Below are positions 52,956 through 64,000 of a DNA stretch of 64,000 nucleotides, piece by piece (position 1 is the first letter of the stretch; each line of letters starts with the position of its first letter). The notes below the pieces were generated by a model that saw only the letters and a list, made by a program, of their open reading frames with translations, searched no databases and was not told the DNA's origin. This DNA is from Prosapia bicincta. Taxonomy: Eukaryota; Arthropoda; Insecta; Hemiptera; Cercopidae. The DNA is taken from positions 6,669,001 through 6,733,000 of the forward strand of contig JBAIZL010000006.1 of NCBI GenBank assembly GCA_036971475.1, written 5' to 3'. A program made the position numbers and the translations under genes.

Positions 52956-53276
52956 TGTTTATTTATGGAAATTGTAATTATTAAGAATAACAATTACTGA
53001 AATGTCCTGTTGTATATTGAAAAGTTGGTTATAACAATAAGTGTGTATGTTTGTACAAAAGTGGTTCAGAAGTGGTAACTAATATATAACAGATCATCCT
53101 CTAATAATTTTCTACAAACTCTACAAAACACAATGCATACAGTATAAATGTTAAGACCCAAATAAAAAATACTACATGTGACATTAATATTACTAATTGT
53201 GTCAAACTATATCATAAATGGTTTAAAAGCATTTTACGATATCTAAATACAAGGTTTGAGACATTTGACAATTAAG

Positions 53277-53417
53277 TTAAACAGATTCTTGAGCCATTCT
53301 GTATTCATAAACGCTTCCACGTTCAGTAAAAATGTTTGATTTATTCACACTTGTTTCTTTTACTTCTCCGACAGAGCCCCAACCACCACCTCCTGGAGTT
53401 AGAAGTTGGAAAACGTC
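53277..53417 (-). CDS. OPLAH: 5-oxoprolinase, last exon
   Basis: 5-oxoprolinase hydrolyses 5-oxoproline to glutamate with ATP in the cytosolic gamma-glutamyl cycle that recycles glutathione. On the minus strand the acceptor is TTATTTCAG (53426-53418) and the exon encodes DVFQLLTPGGGGWGSVGEVK, ETSVNKSNIFTERGSVYEYR, MAQESV, ending in TAA at 53279-53277. The F-x-L-x-TPGGGGWG motif is the hallmark near the end of the hydantoinase B/oxoprolinase domain. It joins in phase 0 to 58513-58610. The rest of the roughly 1,300-residue protein lies upstream, beyond the right edge. Some family members are hydantoinase/N-methylhydantoinase-like, but an insect cytosolic copy is most likely OPLAH. Confidence 0.85.
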   Translation of the reverse strand, partial: DVFQLLTPGGGGWGSVGEVKETSVNKSNIFTERGSVYEYRMAQESV

Positions 53418-54779
53418 CTGAAATAAATGAATAATTAAACTCAGATTTTATTGTTCCATGATGATCAACATAATGTCTACTTTTAAAATTAGGAAATGAA
53501 AATTTTGCAGAATTTACATTCAAGTTGAGTCAATTTAGTTGAGATTTTCATCAGTATCTCAGCTGGGCACTAGAAAGCATTGTTAAACTATCTGGTTTAA
53601 AGGTAGGTTTTCTATATTTTAAGATACAAAATAGTAAATATACTCTCGAAATTCCTAGTCCCGATATTTTGAGCTTCTGTTAAATTCGAGTTTAAAAACA
53701 TTTCCACGTCAGCATTGCCGGTTTCATATAAGAAGTAAAGTCCTGATTGGATGGATAGAGAACTATTGGAATCCTGACTATTCAACTAAAAAAAAAACTA
53801 TTTTAGCAACTATAAAATCTTGAGTAATAATGAAATTATTAACTACTTATTGATCCACAAGAAGAAACAAATTTGAAATTTCTTATTAAAAACTCAGGAG
53901 TTGCGAAAATTCTGATGTGAACAATTTGAGATAACAGATGTTACCCAAATATATATAGAATTGCAAAAATGTTTTAAAGTGTGATGAAGTGATAAACAAG
54001 TAATGTTTGTAATAAATTTGTCTATTGTTCTTTGAGTTGTTTTCTTTGTGTACTTTATTTTTCTAAAACTGTTTCTCAAAATGCTCAGCTGCTGCAATGT
54101 TTCTTATGCAGAGTTACTTTTAGATTTCAGAAAGAAGTTCTAAAGTGCCTTCTGCATCTTCCTTTAAAATAGGTTTAGTGATAGATGCCTTGTCATCAGA
54201 TTCGGAGTCGCTGCCTTCTTGACTGATAGTAGAAATGTATATAATTTTATCAGTCGAAATCTCTCAAGTTACTATTTCAGTATCTATGTCTTCAAAATCA
54301 TCTAGGCTTACTTCTAAATATCACCAATCACTCTTCAACATCTTTTGATTTAAAACACTGAGATAAAAGCAAGCCGCCTCAGAATCTTCACTGTCATCTG
54401 TACATGTTGCAAGTCATGGTTCTTTAAAGAAGTTGCAAATTATTTTTTTGTCATATTTTGCCATGCATTGCTAAAAAATGAACTATGTTAAGCAGGAAAT
54501 CTTAGGAATCATTATTAGGGTTATCAAAATTGCCAATTTTTTCTATTAAATTTAAGATCAACCGTCGATGATAATTATATTTCAAACTGCTAGTTGATCA
54601 ATTAGGTGTAACATAGATGTACAATATGCAGGCCAGAAAACCAATTTTATTTGTTAAATTGTGTTAAATATAAAAATATAACCACCCAAGAATTAAGTAC
54701 AATCATACAATAAATGATCAGATTTATTCACTCTAGCAATGAACACCAGTGATCGTCTTAACCTAATATGTATATTCCA

Positions 54780-55340
54780 TTAAACTCAGAAGGAACTTAC
54801 ATTGCACTTGGCTTTTCCTTTTGTACTCTTTCCTAACTCTACAATAGGATTCACTTGGTGCTGCCTACCTCTTTGCAGTAACCAAAATACTTTGTATTTA
54901 AACACTTTCCAATTCCTGTAGCCTATGACCAGCTCCACTATAGTTCTGAGTTGAAACCTACTTTGGGAGAGTAATTCTTTGATCCACAAGTCTTCCAATT
55001 ATTCCCAGAGAGTCTTGTTACAGCCTAAGGATGCATTCCATTATTTTTTGTAATAAAAAAATAATCTGCCAATATGTGCAGTAATCTTCTAGTGTCCCTC
55101 TTGAGACGGGTACAATCTCTCATTTACTGTCCAGTTGTTGTATTCCGGAAGACAGATTAAGTTGAGAAAATTATATTTACCCAGCTTAGATAAAGCTGCT
55201 GTAGTCTCCACCACCAGATAAAAAGATGGTGCTACCATTAGCTATTGCCGTCAGAGCTGCCTGACTGCCAAGGCTAATCTAGATAGTTTTTCCCCTCCTG
55301 ACAGCCTCTATTATTTCCTCAGCGCATATGTTTTATTAAG
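54780..55340 (-). mobile_element. LINE RNase H and C-terminal fragment
   Basis: On the minus strand, EEIIEAVRRGKTI and then GSQAALTAIANGSTIF near 55270 are the RNase H motif (Ser-Gln-Ala-Ala-Leu). About 250 bp on, LEDLWIKELLSQSRFQLRTI and VELVIGYRNWKVFKYKVFWL at 54998-54870 match the L-S-R-x-Q-L-R-T-(L/I)-V segment after RNase H in Jockey/R1-type LINEs. The RNase H catalytic Asp after Ser is lost (Gly). Same family as, and diverged from, the piece at 22100-22860. Confidence 0.65.
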
Positions 55341-55506
55341 TTGTGATTGTAATTTCTTGTTTGATTCTTTCCTACAGCATCTCTCTTAACAATTGCAGTT
55401 TAATTGGTTTGTGTTACAAGTGATCTAGTGGGGACGAATTAATTTTGAACTTAGCGGTCACAGAAACTGAATTGTGTTGAATACCAACTTTAATAATTTT
55501 ATAAGT

Positions 55507-56961
55507 TGTAACATTTATAGAATGGGCTATATAATGTTGTTTAAGAATTGGAAGAATAGATTAGAAATAACTCACACAAAATATGAAATCGGAGAAATTA
55601 ATTAAGAAATTGGTTAGAGTAATTTAAAACTAATTTTAGGTGAAAGCCTAGAAAAGGTTGTAACATACAAACAAGATTTTGAACTGTAAAATGCATTAGG
55701 AAATTTATTGGATCAAATAACCTAACAAATAAAATTAGAACAAGATAATCTAATAATAATTATATTTAAAAAAATTTGTAAACTTTGTTAACATAGGGCA
55801 TAAGTAATTACTTGAGAGAGAAGGTGAAACACGATTGTAAACAATGAAGTGAGAGGTTATGTTTGTATAAATCCAGGCCAAACGCACACATTTTGGAATT
55901 ATTACAAAAGTAAAAAGCAAAGACACTGCACACACAAATAATAGTAATTGAATAAACACTGGAAGGTTTGTTAAGGATAGGAAAGGTGAAGCAGTATGTT
56001 AACCAAATTAAAACGGGTGAAAACAATTTCGTTGGCGCATCAAATTTAAAGCCAAGGAAATAGGTCAGTGTTACAGTCGACTTTAGTAGGAAAAAATCGA
56101 ACTTAATTACATGCAAGAAAAGGTTGGGAGAAGGAATCACCGCCATGTTTTAAACATTTTAAAAGTAAAAACGACGTGTTAGTCTAGCGTGGGCAGCCGA
56201 ACGAAGCGAAGACATTCTTAGAAGCCAAAATCCTGTTTGAAGAATCTCGTCAAAATTATACGAATTTGTGAAGAAACTTGGCCAAATTAAAACGAGGATA
56301 AGTGAATTTAAAATCTATAATACAATATTAATATAATAGAAGTAACTAAAAGGAATTTAATTGTGTGAGATATAAAATTTAAAGAGAACTGAATCCTAAT
56401 TGAACAACCAGCCGAACTCCGAAAATTGATAAGTACATAGCGATATAAAGCTAACCTTTAGTGAACTTTTAAAAGTATAAGGAAATTTAAAATTGTACAT
56501 TATTAGAATATCTTGAGATCAAATAATAGTTTAGTAGTAAGAAACCTAATCCAGTTCAAACAGTTTAGGGACCTTTTTGCTTATTCCAAATTTAAGATTT
56601 TACACCAGGAAGCTAATTATTAAAACTATTTTCTAAATTTAATCTTGTTTATCAAAATTTATTTAATTAACCAAAGAGTTAAAAGATATAGCCCATGCAT
56701 AAAACCCCGAGATATTAAGAGATCTTAGAAAATAGCCTAGGGTATAAAACCTTGTAACTAAAATTAAAAGAATTGAGTTTAGCCTATTGTGTTAAAACTT
56801 AAGTTTTATTTTTTTGTTCTGTTTATTGTGTGATTTAAAAAATTGTTATAATAAAGACTTTAAATTATTAATGAGTTTTTGTTTTTAAATAGAAATTATA
56901 TATCTTCATTCCATAATAATCAATAATAAAAAACCCCGTTGTAAAAAAAAAATAAATTATA
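55507..56961 (+). mobile_element. Solo LTR, second copy
   Basis: TGTAACATTTATAGAATGGG start, AAATTATA end, flanked by AAGT (55503-55506) and AGGT (56962-56965), three of four bases alike. It is more diverged from the full element than the solo LTR at 29390, so an older insertion. Confidence 0.8.
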
Positions 56962-58120
56962 AGGTATTATTTTAAATAATAGTATTATAGATGTATTATT
57001 GAGTATTAATTACTTATAATTAAATTAGATTACTATTACTTAATAATGATTTTTAAAAATTTAAGGATAAATTTAATTGATTATTATAAATTTTACCATA
57101 ATTACAAAAACAATAATTATTAAACAAAATATTATTAACATTTGATTGTAAGCTGTCGCTTTTACTTAAATAACTAATTGTTCACTTTACAATTGTAAAA
57201 AACTAAAATAATTTCAAAAACATATTTACATTAATTACACTAGAAAAATTATATGGAAACAATCACACTAAACCATCATTGTCACTTTAAATCACTATGT
57301 TTACTGTACTCTATCTAGTAGCATGCGATCCAATTCGGACAATCGAGGCACACAACTAAGATATAACTGAAAGATACAGACTAGCTTAAGAACTTGACCA
57401 TTGCCAGTTGATAAGTTGGTTAGAAGAAACCATTAGGATGGCAAGAAAAATCCTACTTTATTTGTACTGTCATTCCAAAAACATAAATATCTTTCTTTAT
57501 GGTGATAGTTTCAAGAGGCAAAAGCAGTCGCTAATTCATGCCTGGAAATGGAGTGCAAGGACATGCCTGTAGGAAGCCCAGAGACTATAACACATCTACA
57601 AAGGTCAAGCAGATTAAACATTCAATGACAGACTATTTGTGACATAAATGCCTCGACATCATACCAACCGCAGCAAATAATCTATGATATATAGAGGCAG
57701 CAATCCAAAATGGGTTAATTTATTAAAGCAGTCTAAATAGTAAGTTACGTAAGTGCTTGCTACATTACTAGGGTTAACAAAATTATTATTTTTTAATAAC
57801 CAACATTATCCTTATTGGATACTTTGTTGCTATATTGTAAATAAGGATATAATCTTTGAGAATATGTAAAATATTAGTCTTATCTATAAACAGTTCCTGT
57901 TTATACAGTATGATGTATATACACATATATATATGTTTTTAACTTAAGTTCATATATTTTCAGTTTTGAAGATAAAGGTAGACCATTATTTTACCACTTA
58001 TGATTTTTTATGTTTCTTACTAAAAATCTTCTATGTTTCATAGAAAAATATATTGCGAACAAGAATAAAATTATTTTAAATTTGCTTGTTGTAATCATCT
58101 TCAATTCACTGATTAAACTA
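56962..58120. other. Intronic, nothing recognised
   Basis: AT-rich with a slightly GC-richer patch at 57300-57700. No exon or known repeat. Confidence 0.35.
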
Positions 58121-58250
58121 TAAGTAATTATAGCGTAACTAAGTGAATACTTTTGAACTTACTTTCTGACGCGTTTTGAAAGAATCGTTTCATTTATGAA
58201 GCCAGCCCTCTACTAACTTAGTATTCACTTAGTTATGGAATAATTACTAA
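58121..58250. mobile_element. 130-bp TIR element (MITE)
   Basis: The ends match as inverted repeats of about 29 bp with few mismatches: TAAGTAATTATAGCGTAACT, AAGTGAATAC at the left; GTATTCACTTAGTTATGG, AATAATTACTA at the right. Non-coding. Located 260 bp from the penultimate 5-oxoprolinase exon. Confidence 0.7.
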
Positions 58251-58512
58251 TAGTTATTTTAGAGCTTCAATCTATAGAGCTTCAAATTTGAAAAAGTATG
58301 AACATAATAATGTACAAACACATCAAACTGTTTAGATTGATTGTTTCTTTATAAACAGAATGCTATTTAAAATTATTAAGAAATTATTTTAAGGATTTTT
58401 GGAAATGTATAAAATAAACATAAAATTGTATATCTAATACTAACAGTAAGCAAATATACATTAACTAAAGAAAAATGATTTCATAGAAATAAGACTATTA
58501 TTAGCTACTTAC

Positions 58513-58610
58513 TCCAGGCTGAACATCAATGGCTGTTTTAGCTCCTAAATTAATGACTCGTCCATCAGCTTTAAAAAGTAAATTAAGCCCCTTTGCACCA
58601 GGCGAGCCTC
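58513..58610 (-). CDS. OPLAH: 5-oxoprolinase, penultimate exon
   Basis: Minus strand, acceptor TTTTTTACAG (58620-58611), donor GTAAGT. It starts with two bases of a split glycine codon and encodes [32 protein letters not shown]. The G-G-x-P-G-x-x-G-x-N-L-L, D-G-R, N-L-G-x-K-T, P-G-D order (the D comes from the next exon) is the conserved part of the oxoprolinase C-terminal domain. The upstream exon ends in phase 1 and is not in this window. Confidence 0.85.
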
Positions 58611-59509
58611 CTGTAAAAAAGTTTAATTATTAATTTTAAAAAATAAAGTTATAGATAATGCGTATTATAAATCAACTGGATATAATAAGTGAATTGTTAT
58701 TCAGTATTGAAACTCTTTAAACTATATTTTGATTCATTTTGGCAAATTTTCAAATAAATAAATTATATTAACATAAAAAACATCATTTTCGACTACCACA
58801 TAATTATATAATTATTTCTTAAAAAATTCAAAATATCTGGCAAGATTTATAATATGTCATAAAAAGTTACATACATAAAAATAGGCTAATAATATAACAG
58901 AAATACTATAACTCACTAACACAATCAGGTTTAAGCCGAAGTTACATCCACGAAAATAATGACTTCAGCAGGTGCATCTGGATGATACCTCCTGTCCGGT
59001 CAAAAAATAACCGGAAAATTGAGTCAACTAGGCCAAACTAAATATGAGTCTGATACTAGGAAGAGGCTTGGGAAGAGGGCCAAGTACAAGGTCGCCAACT
59101 GTACTCTTCTATATTTTATAAGGAAAAATTCACCAATACGGTAACTTTCAGTAATTCCCCAATGGAGAGTTAAAAACCAAATTGTGTTCAACTAAGCCTC
59201 AAGAAAATATTATCAAATAACTAAATTTGTTTGCATAGTCACATTTCTCTTTATTTCTACCTACTACTAGTGTGTCTAATGGATAGTAGCAGATATATTT
59301 ATTTTCTGATGTTTTATTTTTATGTTGTTTTAAAATAGCGACCTGACACAGATAGAAATATTTTGCAGGTCTCCTTTGAGTTTGCGTGTTTTATGTGATT
59401 GCTCTCGTTTAACTCTCTCTTTCTCGACACAAACACACACACACACAATATATATATATATATTCTTGATATTTAACGTTATCCATTGTTTTTCCGTTGC
59501 ACTGACTTT
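58611..59509. other. 5-oxoprolinase intron, no feature
   Basis: Nothing recognised except a short CA then TA microsatellite at 59434-59463. The next upstream exon must lie beyond 64000, so this intron is at least 5.4 kb. Confidence 0.4.
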
Positions 59510-59666
59510 ATGAAGTTAATATATTACTATGTAAGCAATCACTCTAATGACTTGTCTGAGTGATTCGACAATGGTCAATTGACCGAAAGGTACCTCATCA
59601 CTCAAGGTAAAATTATTGCACTTAATGGTGGATAAAATTGCTTACATAGTAATATATTAACTTCAT
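59510..59666. mobile_element. 157-bp element with perfect 30-bp TIRs carrying a hammerhead-like motif
   Basis: Positions 59510-59539 (ATGAAGTTAATATATTACTA, TGTAAGCAAT) and 59637-59666 are exact inverse complements. The interior holds the hammerhead-like fold at 59557-59604. No coding. The LTR element starts 8 bp further on. Confidence 0.8.
59557..59604 (+). ncRNA. Hammerhead-like motif inside the TIR element
   Basis: Stem I: TGAGTGAT (59557-59564) with ATCACTCA (59597-59604), eight Watson-Crick pairs. Core: TCGACAA in place of CTGATGA. One extra T. Stem II: GGTC-AATT-GACC. Then GAA, the 8-nt palindrome AGGTACCT, and C at the cleavage position. Helices and the GAA box fit the hammerhead plan exactly; the core strand departs at three positions, so activity is doubtful. 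Confidence 0.5.
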
Positions 59667-59673
59667 ATATATT

Positions 59674-61135
59674 ATAACATAATTTTTAAAGACGCTATAC
59701 AACGGGGTTTTACTATTATTATTTTATTGAATGATATTTTTAATTTTTAAAACAAATAAAACTACTCAGGAACAATTCATTAACATTTATTATTACAATT
59801 TCATCTCAACATTAAACAATACACAAAACAAAATTTTACAACTTAACAATTTTTAACAAAATATACTAAAATTCGATTCTTTAAATTTGAGTTACAAGGT
59901 TTTTATACCCTTGGCTAGTTTAAGATCTCTTGATATCTCGGGGTTATAGTATGGGCTATATATTTTTTTAATTCTTAGGTTAATTAAATAAATTTTGAAC
60001 AAACAATATTAAATTTTGAAAATGCAAAAAGGCTAAACTATTTGAACTGGATTATTTCTTACTATTAATTAACTACAAGATATTCTAATGTATAAAATTA
60101 AATTTCTCTATTATCTTAAAAGTCCACTAAAGTTATTTTATAGCGCTATTACTCAACTTAATAAATATCAAAATTTTGCTGGTCGCTTACGTAAATTCCC
60201 GTTCTCTCCAATTAAACAATTCACACACTTAAATTCGTTTTATTTACTTCACTTGATATTAACACAGTATTACATTTTGTGATTTACTTCTCCTTAATTT
60301 AAGTTGGCCAATCTTCTTAACAAAACGGTATAATTTAGACGAACTCTTTCCAAATAAATAGAATTTTGACTGCCCAGCAAGGTCTGCTTCCTCTCGTAGC
60401 GTCACCCACGCTAGAATGCTCTAACTACGCGTCCTTAGATTCTAAAATTGTTTAAAATATGGCCGCCTTTCTTCTTAAAAAAAACACATATGGGTTATAA
60501 TTTAGTTCGATTTCTTTCCACTAGACTTTCACACATGTTAATGTAATCTAGTTTGTTTTCTTTTTCTTCACTAGAATCGATTGTCACACTGACCTACATC
60601 TGTTTTACAGCTGACATACCAACAAGTTTGTTTTCACCAGTTTTTATTTCGTTAAACTTTGGTTGAAACTTACTGTTTCAATTTTCCGATCCTTAACAAA
60701 GTTTCCAGTATTTATTTTATTAATATTATTAGTGTGTGAAGTGTCTTTGTGTTTTACTTTTGAAATAGTTCTGAATTGTGTGTGTTTTGCTTGGTCTTTC
60801 ATAAACATAACCTTTCAATTTTCTTTTGTTTACAAACGTGTTCACTTTCTCCTTCAAGTAATTACTTAGGCCCTATGTTACTACAGTTTACAAATTTGTT
60901 TACACATAACTATTCTTAGATTATCTTATTTTAATTTATGTGTTAGGTTATTTGATATAACAAATTTCCTAATACATTTCCAGTTCAAAAACCTTGTTTA
61001 CAATTCTATGCTTTTACCTAAATTTTAACCTAACCAATATCTTAATGAATTTCTTTCTAAATTTTGAGTGAGTTATTTCTCATCTATTTTCCAATTCTTA
61101 AATAATATTATATAGCCCATTCTATAAATGTTACA
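59674..61135 (-). repeat. 3' LTR of the minus-strand element
   Basis: 1462 bp. Diverged from the LTRs at 7423 and 12114 by frequent substitutions. Its tail GTAAAACCCCGTTGTATAGC (minus) equals the tail at 63850-63900 save one base, so both LTRs of this copy agree with each other. Confidence 0.85.
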
Positions 61136-61929
61136 ATGTCCCCTAATTTAATTTAAATAAAAAAAAATATTACTAATCTCTACATTACACATTCTTTACA
61201 TTTTACAAGCTTGATTAAATATACATATTTTTTTTTTTTAATTAAATTTAAATTAACATTTATACTTTAAATTGTCCATTTATACTTAATTCCTACGACA
61301 CAATTTTATCTTAATTCTTTAACAATCAAATACTGAGCTGAACACTTCAAGCTACATATTACTTAACATATCTTCTAACAATACAATATACTTATAACTA
61401 ACATTCATTCAACAATTCTTTAACAACTCTAACATATAGTAACAATAAATCATGTTCTGGTATTTACAATTCCTTCCATAATTATTATTATTTTTTACAT
61501 TTATTACAATTGGAATCCTTCCAATCCTAAGTCTGATTCAATATTTATTTAATATAATATATATTCTCTGAGACCATGTCTTTAAATCCCAGCCTATCCG
61601 AGTCATAGTATGTCTAGATTTGGTCAAATTGGTTATAACATTTCTCTTTCCCTTATTTCTGTTTATTCCTTGTTTATTATTTATCTCATATTTATTTTGC
61701 TTTTAGCTTCATCTAATTCTTAGTTCTAAGTTAGTATTTTATCTCCCCTTCCAATCTCACATCCAGTTCAATTATTTTCTTATATCATCTCAGTTTATTT
61801 TGTATGAAGTTTAACATCTAATATTTTTAAAGGCCGCAATCTCATATCCTCTATTTGATCATATCTATAGCTCCTTCGATTACACTGTCCCTATATCAAC
61901 GAATATCAATTTTGTTTTAATACTTATTT

Positions 61930-62215
61930 ATCAACGCAGATTCTCCCTTACAATACGACGAAGTTTAAATACACAATTACCATATTTTTATTACAACGAT
62001 GCTTTAATATTTATTATCATAGATTAATATTTCTTTTATAATATATACGACGAAGTTCCATTATTTATCAACGCAGATTCTCCCTTACAATACGACGAAG
62101 TTTAAATACACAATTACCATATTTTATTTATTACAACGATGCTTCAATATTTATTAACATAGATACCTATTTATCTTTATTCATTATTCTCAATATTCGA
62201 CGAAGTTACCCATAA
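61930..62215 (-). repeat. Internal tandem repeats of the minus-strand element
   Basis: About two units with CAGATTCTCCCTTACAATAC, GACGAAGTTTAAATACACAA and TTACAACGATGCTT as read on plus, the complement of the unit at 10800-11200. Confidence 0.8.
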
Positions 62216-62519
62216 ATTATCGTAGATATAGTTACCATCCCTTAAAACTTATCTCCTGCTAACGTTTTCTTATACACATAGTCACCTAGAGTTTATTCAT
62301 ATTGCTTCCTTTACCTATATTTAATATCTCCCTTCCTATTTTATTTAAATTTATATATTTTTTCTTTCTTTATTTTTTTTCAAGTGTTTGTTTAATTATT
62401 AAGTCATTTCTGGTCCATTGTCATTTCCGGCTTATTTGTTATCTATCCCTCCTACATTCGCTTCCTTCTCCTAATACTTTTATATCCTGAGTCATTCCTG
62501 TTGTTTACATCTTATTATC

Positions 62520-62640
62520 CTTTGTTATTTTCCCTTCTCTCGACTTCTCCTTGATACCTGTCATATTACTGCCTGTGTCTATTAATGCCTGTAAACTTGT
62601 TTCCTCTATTTAATTTCTATTCCTGGGTTTCTCATTGTCT
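62520..62640 (-). pseudogene. Retropepsin-like protease stub (minus-strand copy)
   Basis: Minus-strand translation near 62600-62560 gives SLQALIDTGSNMTGI, the same D-T-G active-site segment as at 10560. The segment upstream of it is interrupted and the sequence after it differs from the first copy. Too short for a working protease. Confidence 0.5.
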
Positions 62641-63578
62641 TAGTATTCCGATTGACTGTGGGCAAGCTGCTCTTTTCTTGTCCCCACGCCTGTCCTGGCC
62701 TTAACACCGTTTACATCTCCCTTGTATCTTTCATCTGCTTCATAAGTTCTATTTTCTGTGTTTCTCTCATATTTAAATTCCATTTCCCATTTTCCACACT
62801 TGAGTTGTGCCTCCACATCCATTAACATATCCGTACCTATGATCATTTCTCTCAACAAGCTTTGTACCACTTTGCATTGAAACGGATATTTAACTCCTCC
62901 TCTTTCTCCTATTACCATTTTCATTTTATTAATCTTTTCAATTTTCTTATTAGTTGCGGTTTGAATTGTTAAATTTTTTATTTGCAGTACCTCCATCTTT
63001 CCTACTTCATTTCTTAATTTTAACTCTCCTAACTCTTCTGTGTTTTTCTTTGTTATATATTCGACTTTCTCTATCTCTTTTTTATTAATTTCTATCTCAT
63101 CAGCTATTATTTCATTTGTTTCCTCAAAATTTTCCTTAATCTCCTGCTCTAATTCTCCATCTTTCTCCTCTAAGTCTCTTCTCTCATCCTCTACTACAGC
63201 ATTATTCTTTTTTCTCCACTGTTCCCTCATATCCTCTATCATTCTCCTATTCTCTTCCTTTAGGCTTTCGAATTTCTTATCCAACCTACTCATTTCCAAC
63301 CTACTTGAGGCAAATCCTCTGTTCATCTCTTCTCTCATCTCCTTATTTTCCTCCTTTATATTCTCATTTAATTCTTTTTTTATTTCGTCCATTTTTTTTA
63401 GACTCATTTCCATGAGAGATCTCATCATCTCCCTCAAATCTTCATTCTCATTATTTCCCCGTTTTTTTTGTTGTGTTTGCATAGGTGGTAGTCCCCTAGC
63501 CTCATCTACTTGGGTTTCCACCTCACTCTCTTCTATAAGCATATCTGTGCCTTCCATTTCTATTTCTTTCATTTCCAA
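62640..63578 (-). CDS. Gag-like coiled-coil protein (minus-strand copy)
   Basis: 312 residues from MEMKEIEMEGTDMLIEESEV to KEQLAHSQSEY, related along its length to the 9601-10527 product and without the frameshift that splits that copy. Heptad-like regions lie at about 40-185 (for example FESLKEENRRMIEDMREQWR, EIEINKKEIEKVEYITKKN), followed by NLTIQTATNKKIEKINKMKM and MIIGTDMLMDVEAQLKCGKW. About 15 residues missing after GELKLR relative to the first copy. The N-terminal 75 residues found at 9248 are eroded here (63580-63660). Confidence 0.75.
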   Translation of the reverse strand: MEMKEIEMEGTDMLIEESEVETQVDEARGLPPMQTQQKKRGNNENEDLREMMRSLMEMSLKKMDEIKKELNENIKEENKEMREEMNRGFASSRLEMSRLDKKFESLKEENRRMIEDMREQWRKKNNAVVEDERRDLEEKDGELEQEIKENFEETNEIIADEIEINKKEIEKVEYITKKNTEELGELKLRNEVGKMEVLQIKNLTIQTATNKKIEKINKMKMVIGERGGVKYPFQCKVVQSLLREMIIGTDMLMDVEAQLKCGKWEMEFKYERNTENRTYEADERYKGDVNGVKARTGVGTRKEQLAHSQSEY

Positions 63579-63849
63579 ATTTGTCCCTTTTTCCTAGTCC
63601 CCTACAACTACCAACTCGCCTATATTTTTTCTTTTTTTAGCTGTAAGTAACTTATTATACAAACATAAATAATTTTTATATATACTATAAACCTAGCCTT
63701 GATTCTATTCAACTCAGTGTTTAATTTTCCAAAATTTTTTCTAAATCTATTTCCAGTTCAAATGTTTTTCATATAAAAAGTTCTAAATTAATTTTATTTC
63801 AAAATCTCTCTAAATGAATTTTATCGAGCCCCAACGTTGTTGCGCCAAT

Positions 63850-64000
63850 TATAACATAATTTTTAAAGACGCTATACAATGGGGTTTTACTATTATTATT
63901 TTATTGAATGATATTTTTAATTTTTAAAACAAATAAAACTACTCAGGAACAATTCATTAACATTTATTATTACAATTTCATCTCAACATTAAACAATACA
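63850..64000 (-). repeat. 5' LTR tail of the minus-strand element (cut by window edge)
   Basis: Repeats 59674-59824 almost exactly (one C/T difference near 63879). Confirms that the element has two LTRs and continues to the right. Confidence 0.85.

Larger units (their letters stand above)
53418..58512 (-). other. 5-oxoprolinase last intron, 5.1 kb
   Basis: From the donor GTAAGT (minus, 58512-58507) to the acceptor at 53418. It contains a LINE tail, a solo LTR and a MITE. Around 54120-54440 the minus strand reads as an acidic, decayed frame (SDSESDDKASITKPILKEDA) of unknown source, perhaps a DNA-transposon tail; 57300-57700 is slightly GC-richer with no assignable content. Confidence 0.6.
59674..64000 (-). 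mobile_element. LTR retrotransposon, second copy, minus strand, runs off the window
   Basis: Same family as 7423-13565. 3' LTR 59674-61135 (TATAACA at 59674, TGTTACA at 61129-61135 as read on plus), internal 61136-63849, start of the 5' LTR 63850 to beyond 64000. ATAT precedes the left end. The primer-binding site TTGGCGCAACAACG (minus) starts at 63848. The internal region has Gag, the protease stub and fewer tandem repeats; again no RT seen. Only one LTR tail is present here, unlike the duplicated tail at 8905-9063. Confidence 0.85.

Overview
This is AT-rich animal nuclear DNA, almost certainly from an insect. The evidence is a seven-transmembrane insect gustatory receptor gene, GT-AG introns of 1 to 14 kb, and a dense arthropod-type transposon load (Penelope-like, mariner, Tigger/pogo, hAT, RNase-H LINE and LTR elements). 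I cannot name the order or species. Most of the window is intron or intergenic repeat.

Three host genes are visible. (1) Plus strand, five exons from 2345 to 23128: the 3' end of a gene ending in an NF-YC-like histone fold, best read as a YEATS2-like subunit of the ATAC acetyltransferase complex. Its 5' part lies left of the window. Its largest visible intron (5373-19125) holds a MITE, a truncated mariner, three Penelope-like copies, a complete LTR element and a foldback element. (2) Plus strand, four exons from 35568 to 47909: a gustatory receptor, probably complete at 352 residues. Its introns hold a nearly full-length dead Penelope-like element, a hAT MITE, a Tigger element and a LINE tail. 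(3) Minus strand, exons at 58513-58610 and 53277-53417: the last two exons of 5-oxoprolinase, with a LINE tail and a solo LTR in the intron between them.

Mobile elements: one complete LTR element (7423-13565), a second running off the right edge on the minus strand (59674 to past 64000), and two solo LTRs. These elements keep a coiled-coil Gag and a protease stub, and I see no reverse transcriptase. At least four Penelope-like families (called A to D here) are present, nearly all as foldback structures with inverted terminal copies. Five copies of a palindromic foldback element occur, one of them (31466-31687) a perfect 110-bp inverted repeat around a 2-nt spacer.

The most interesting signal is a set of hammerhead-ribozyme-like motifs in several unrelated repeats: 39659-39704 with a relic at 1703-1746, a pair at 4769-4809 and 34249-34291, one inside a 30-bp-TIR element at 59557-59604, and a derived version repeated through family A. 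They share a closing stem I, a GAAA box, a short palindromic stem III, and often one extra nucleotide between the core and stem II. Hammerheads in Penelope-like elements are known. The version in the small TIR element and the family A core look unusual. Cleavage cannot be judged from sequence alone.
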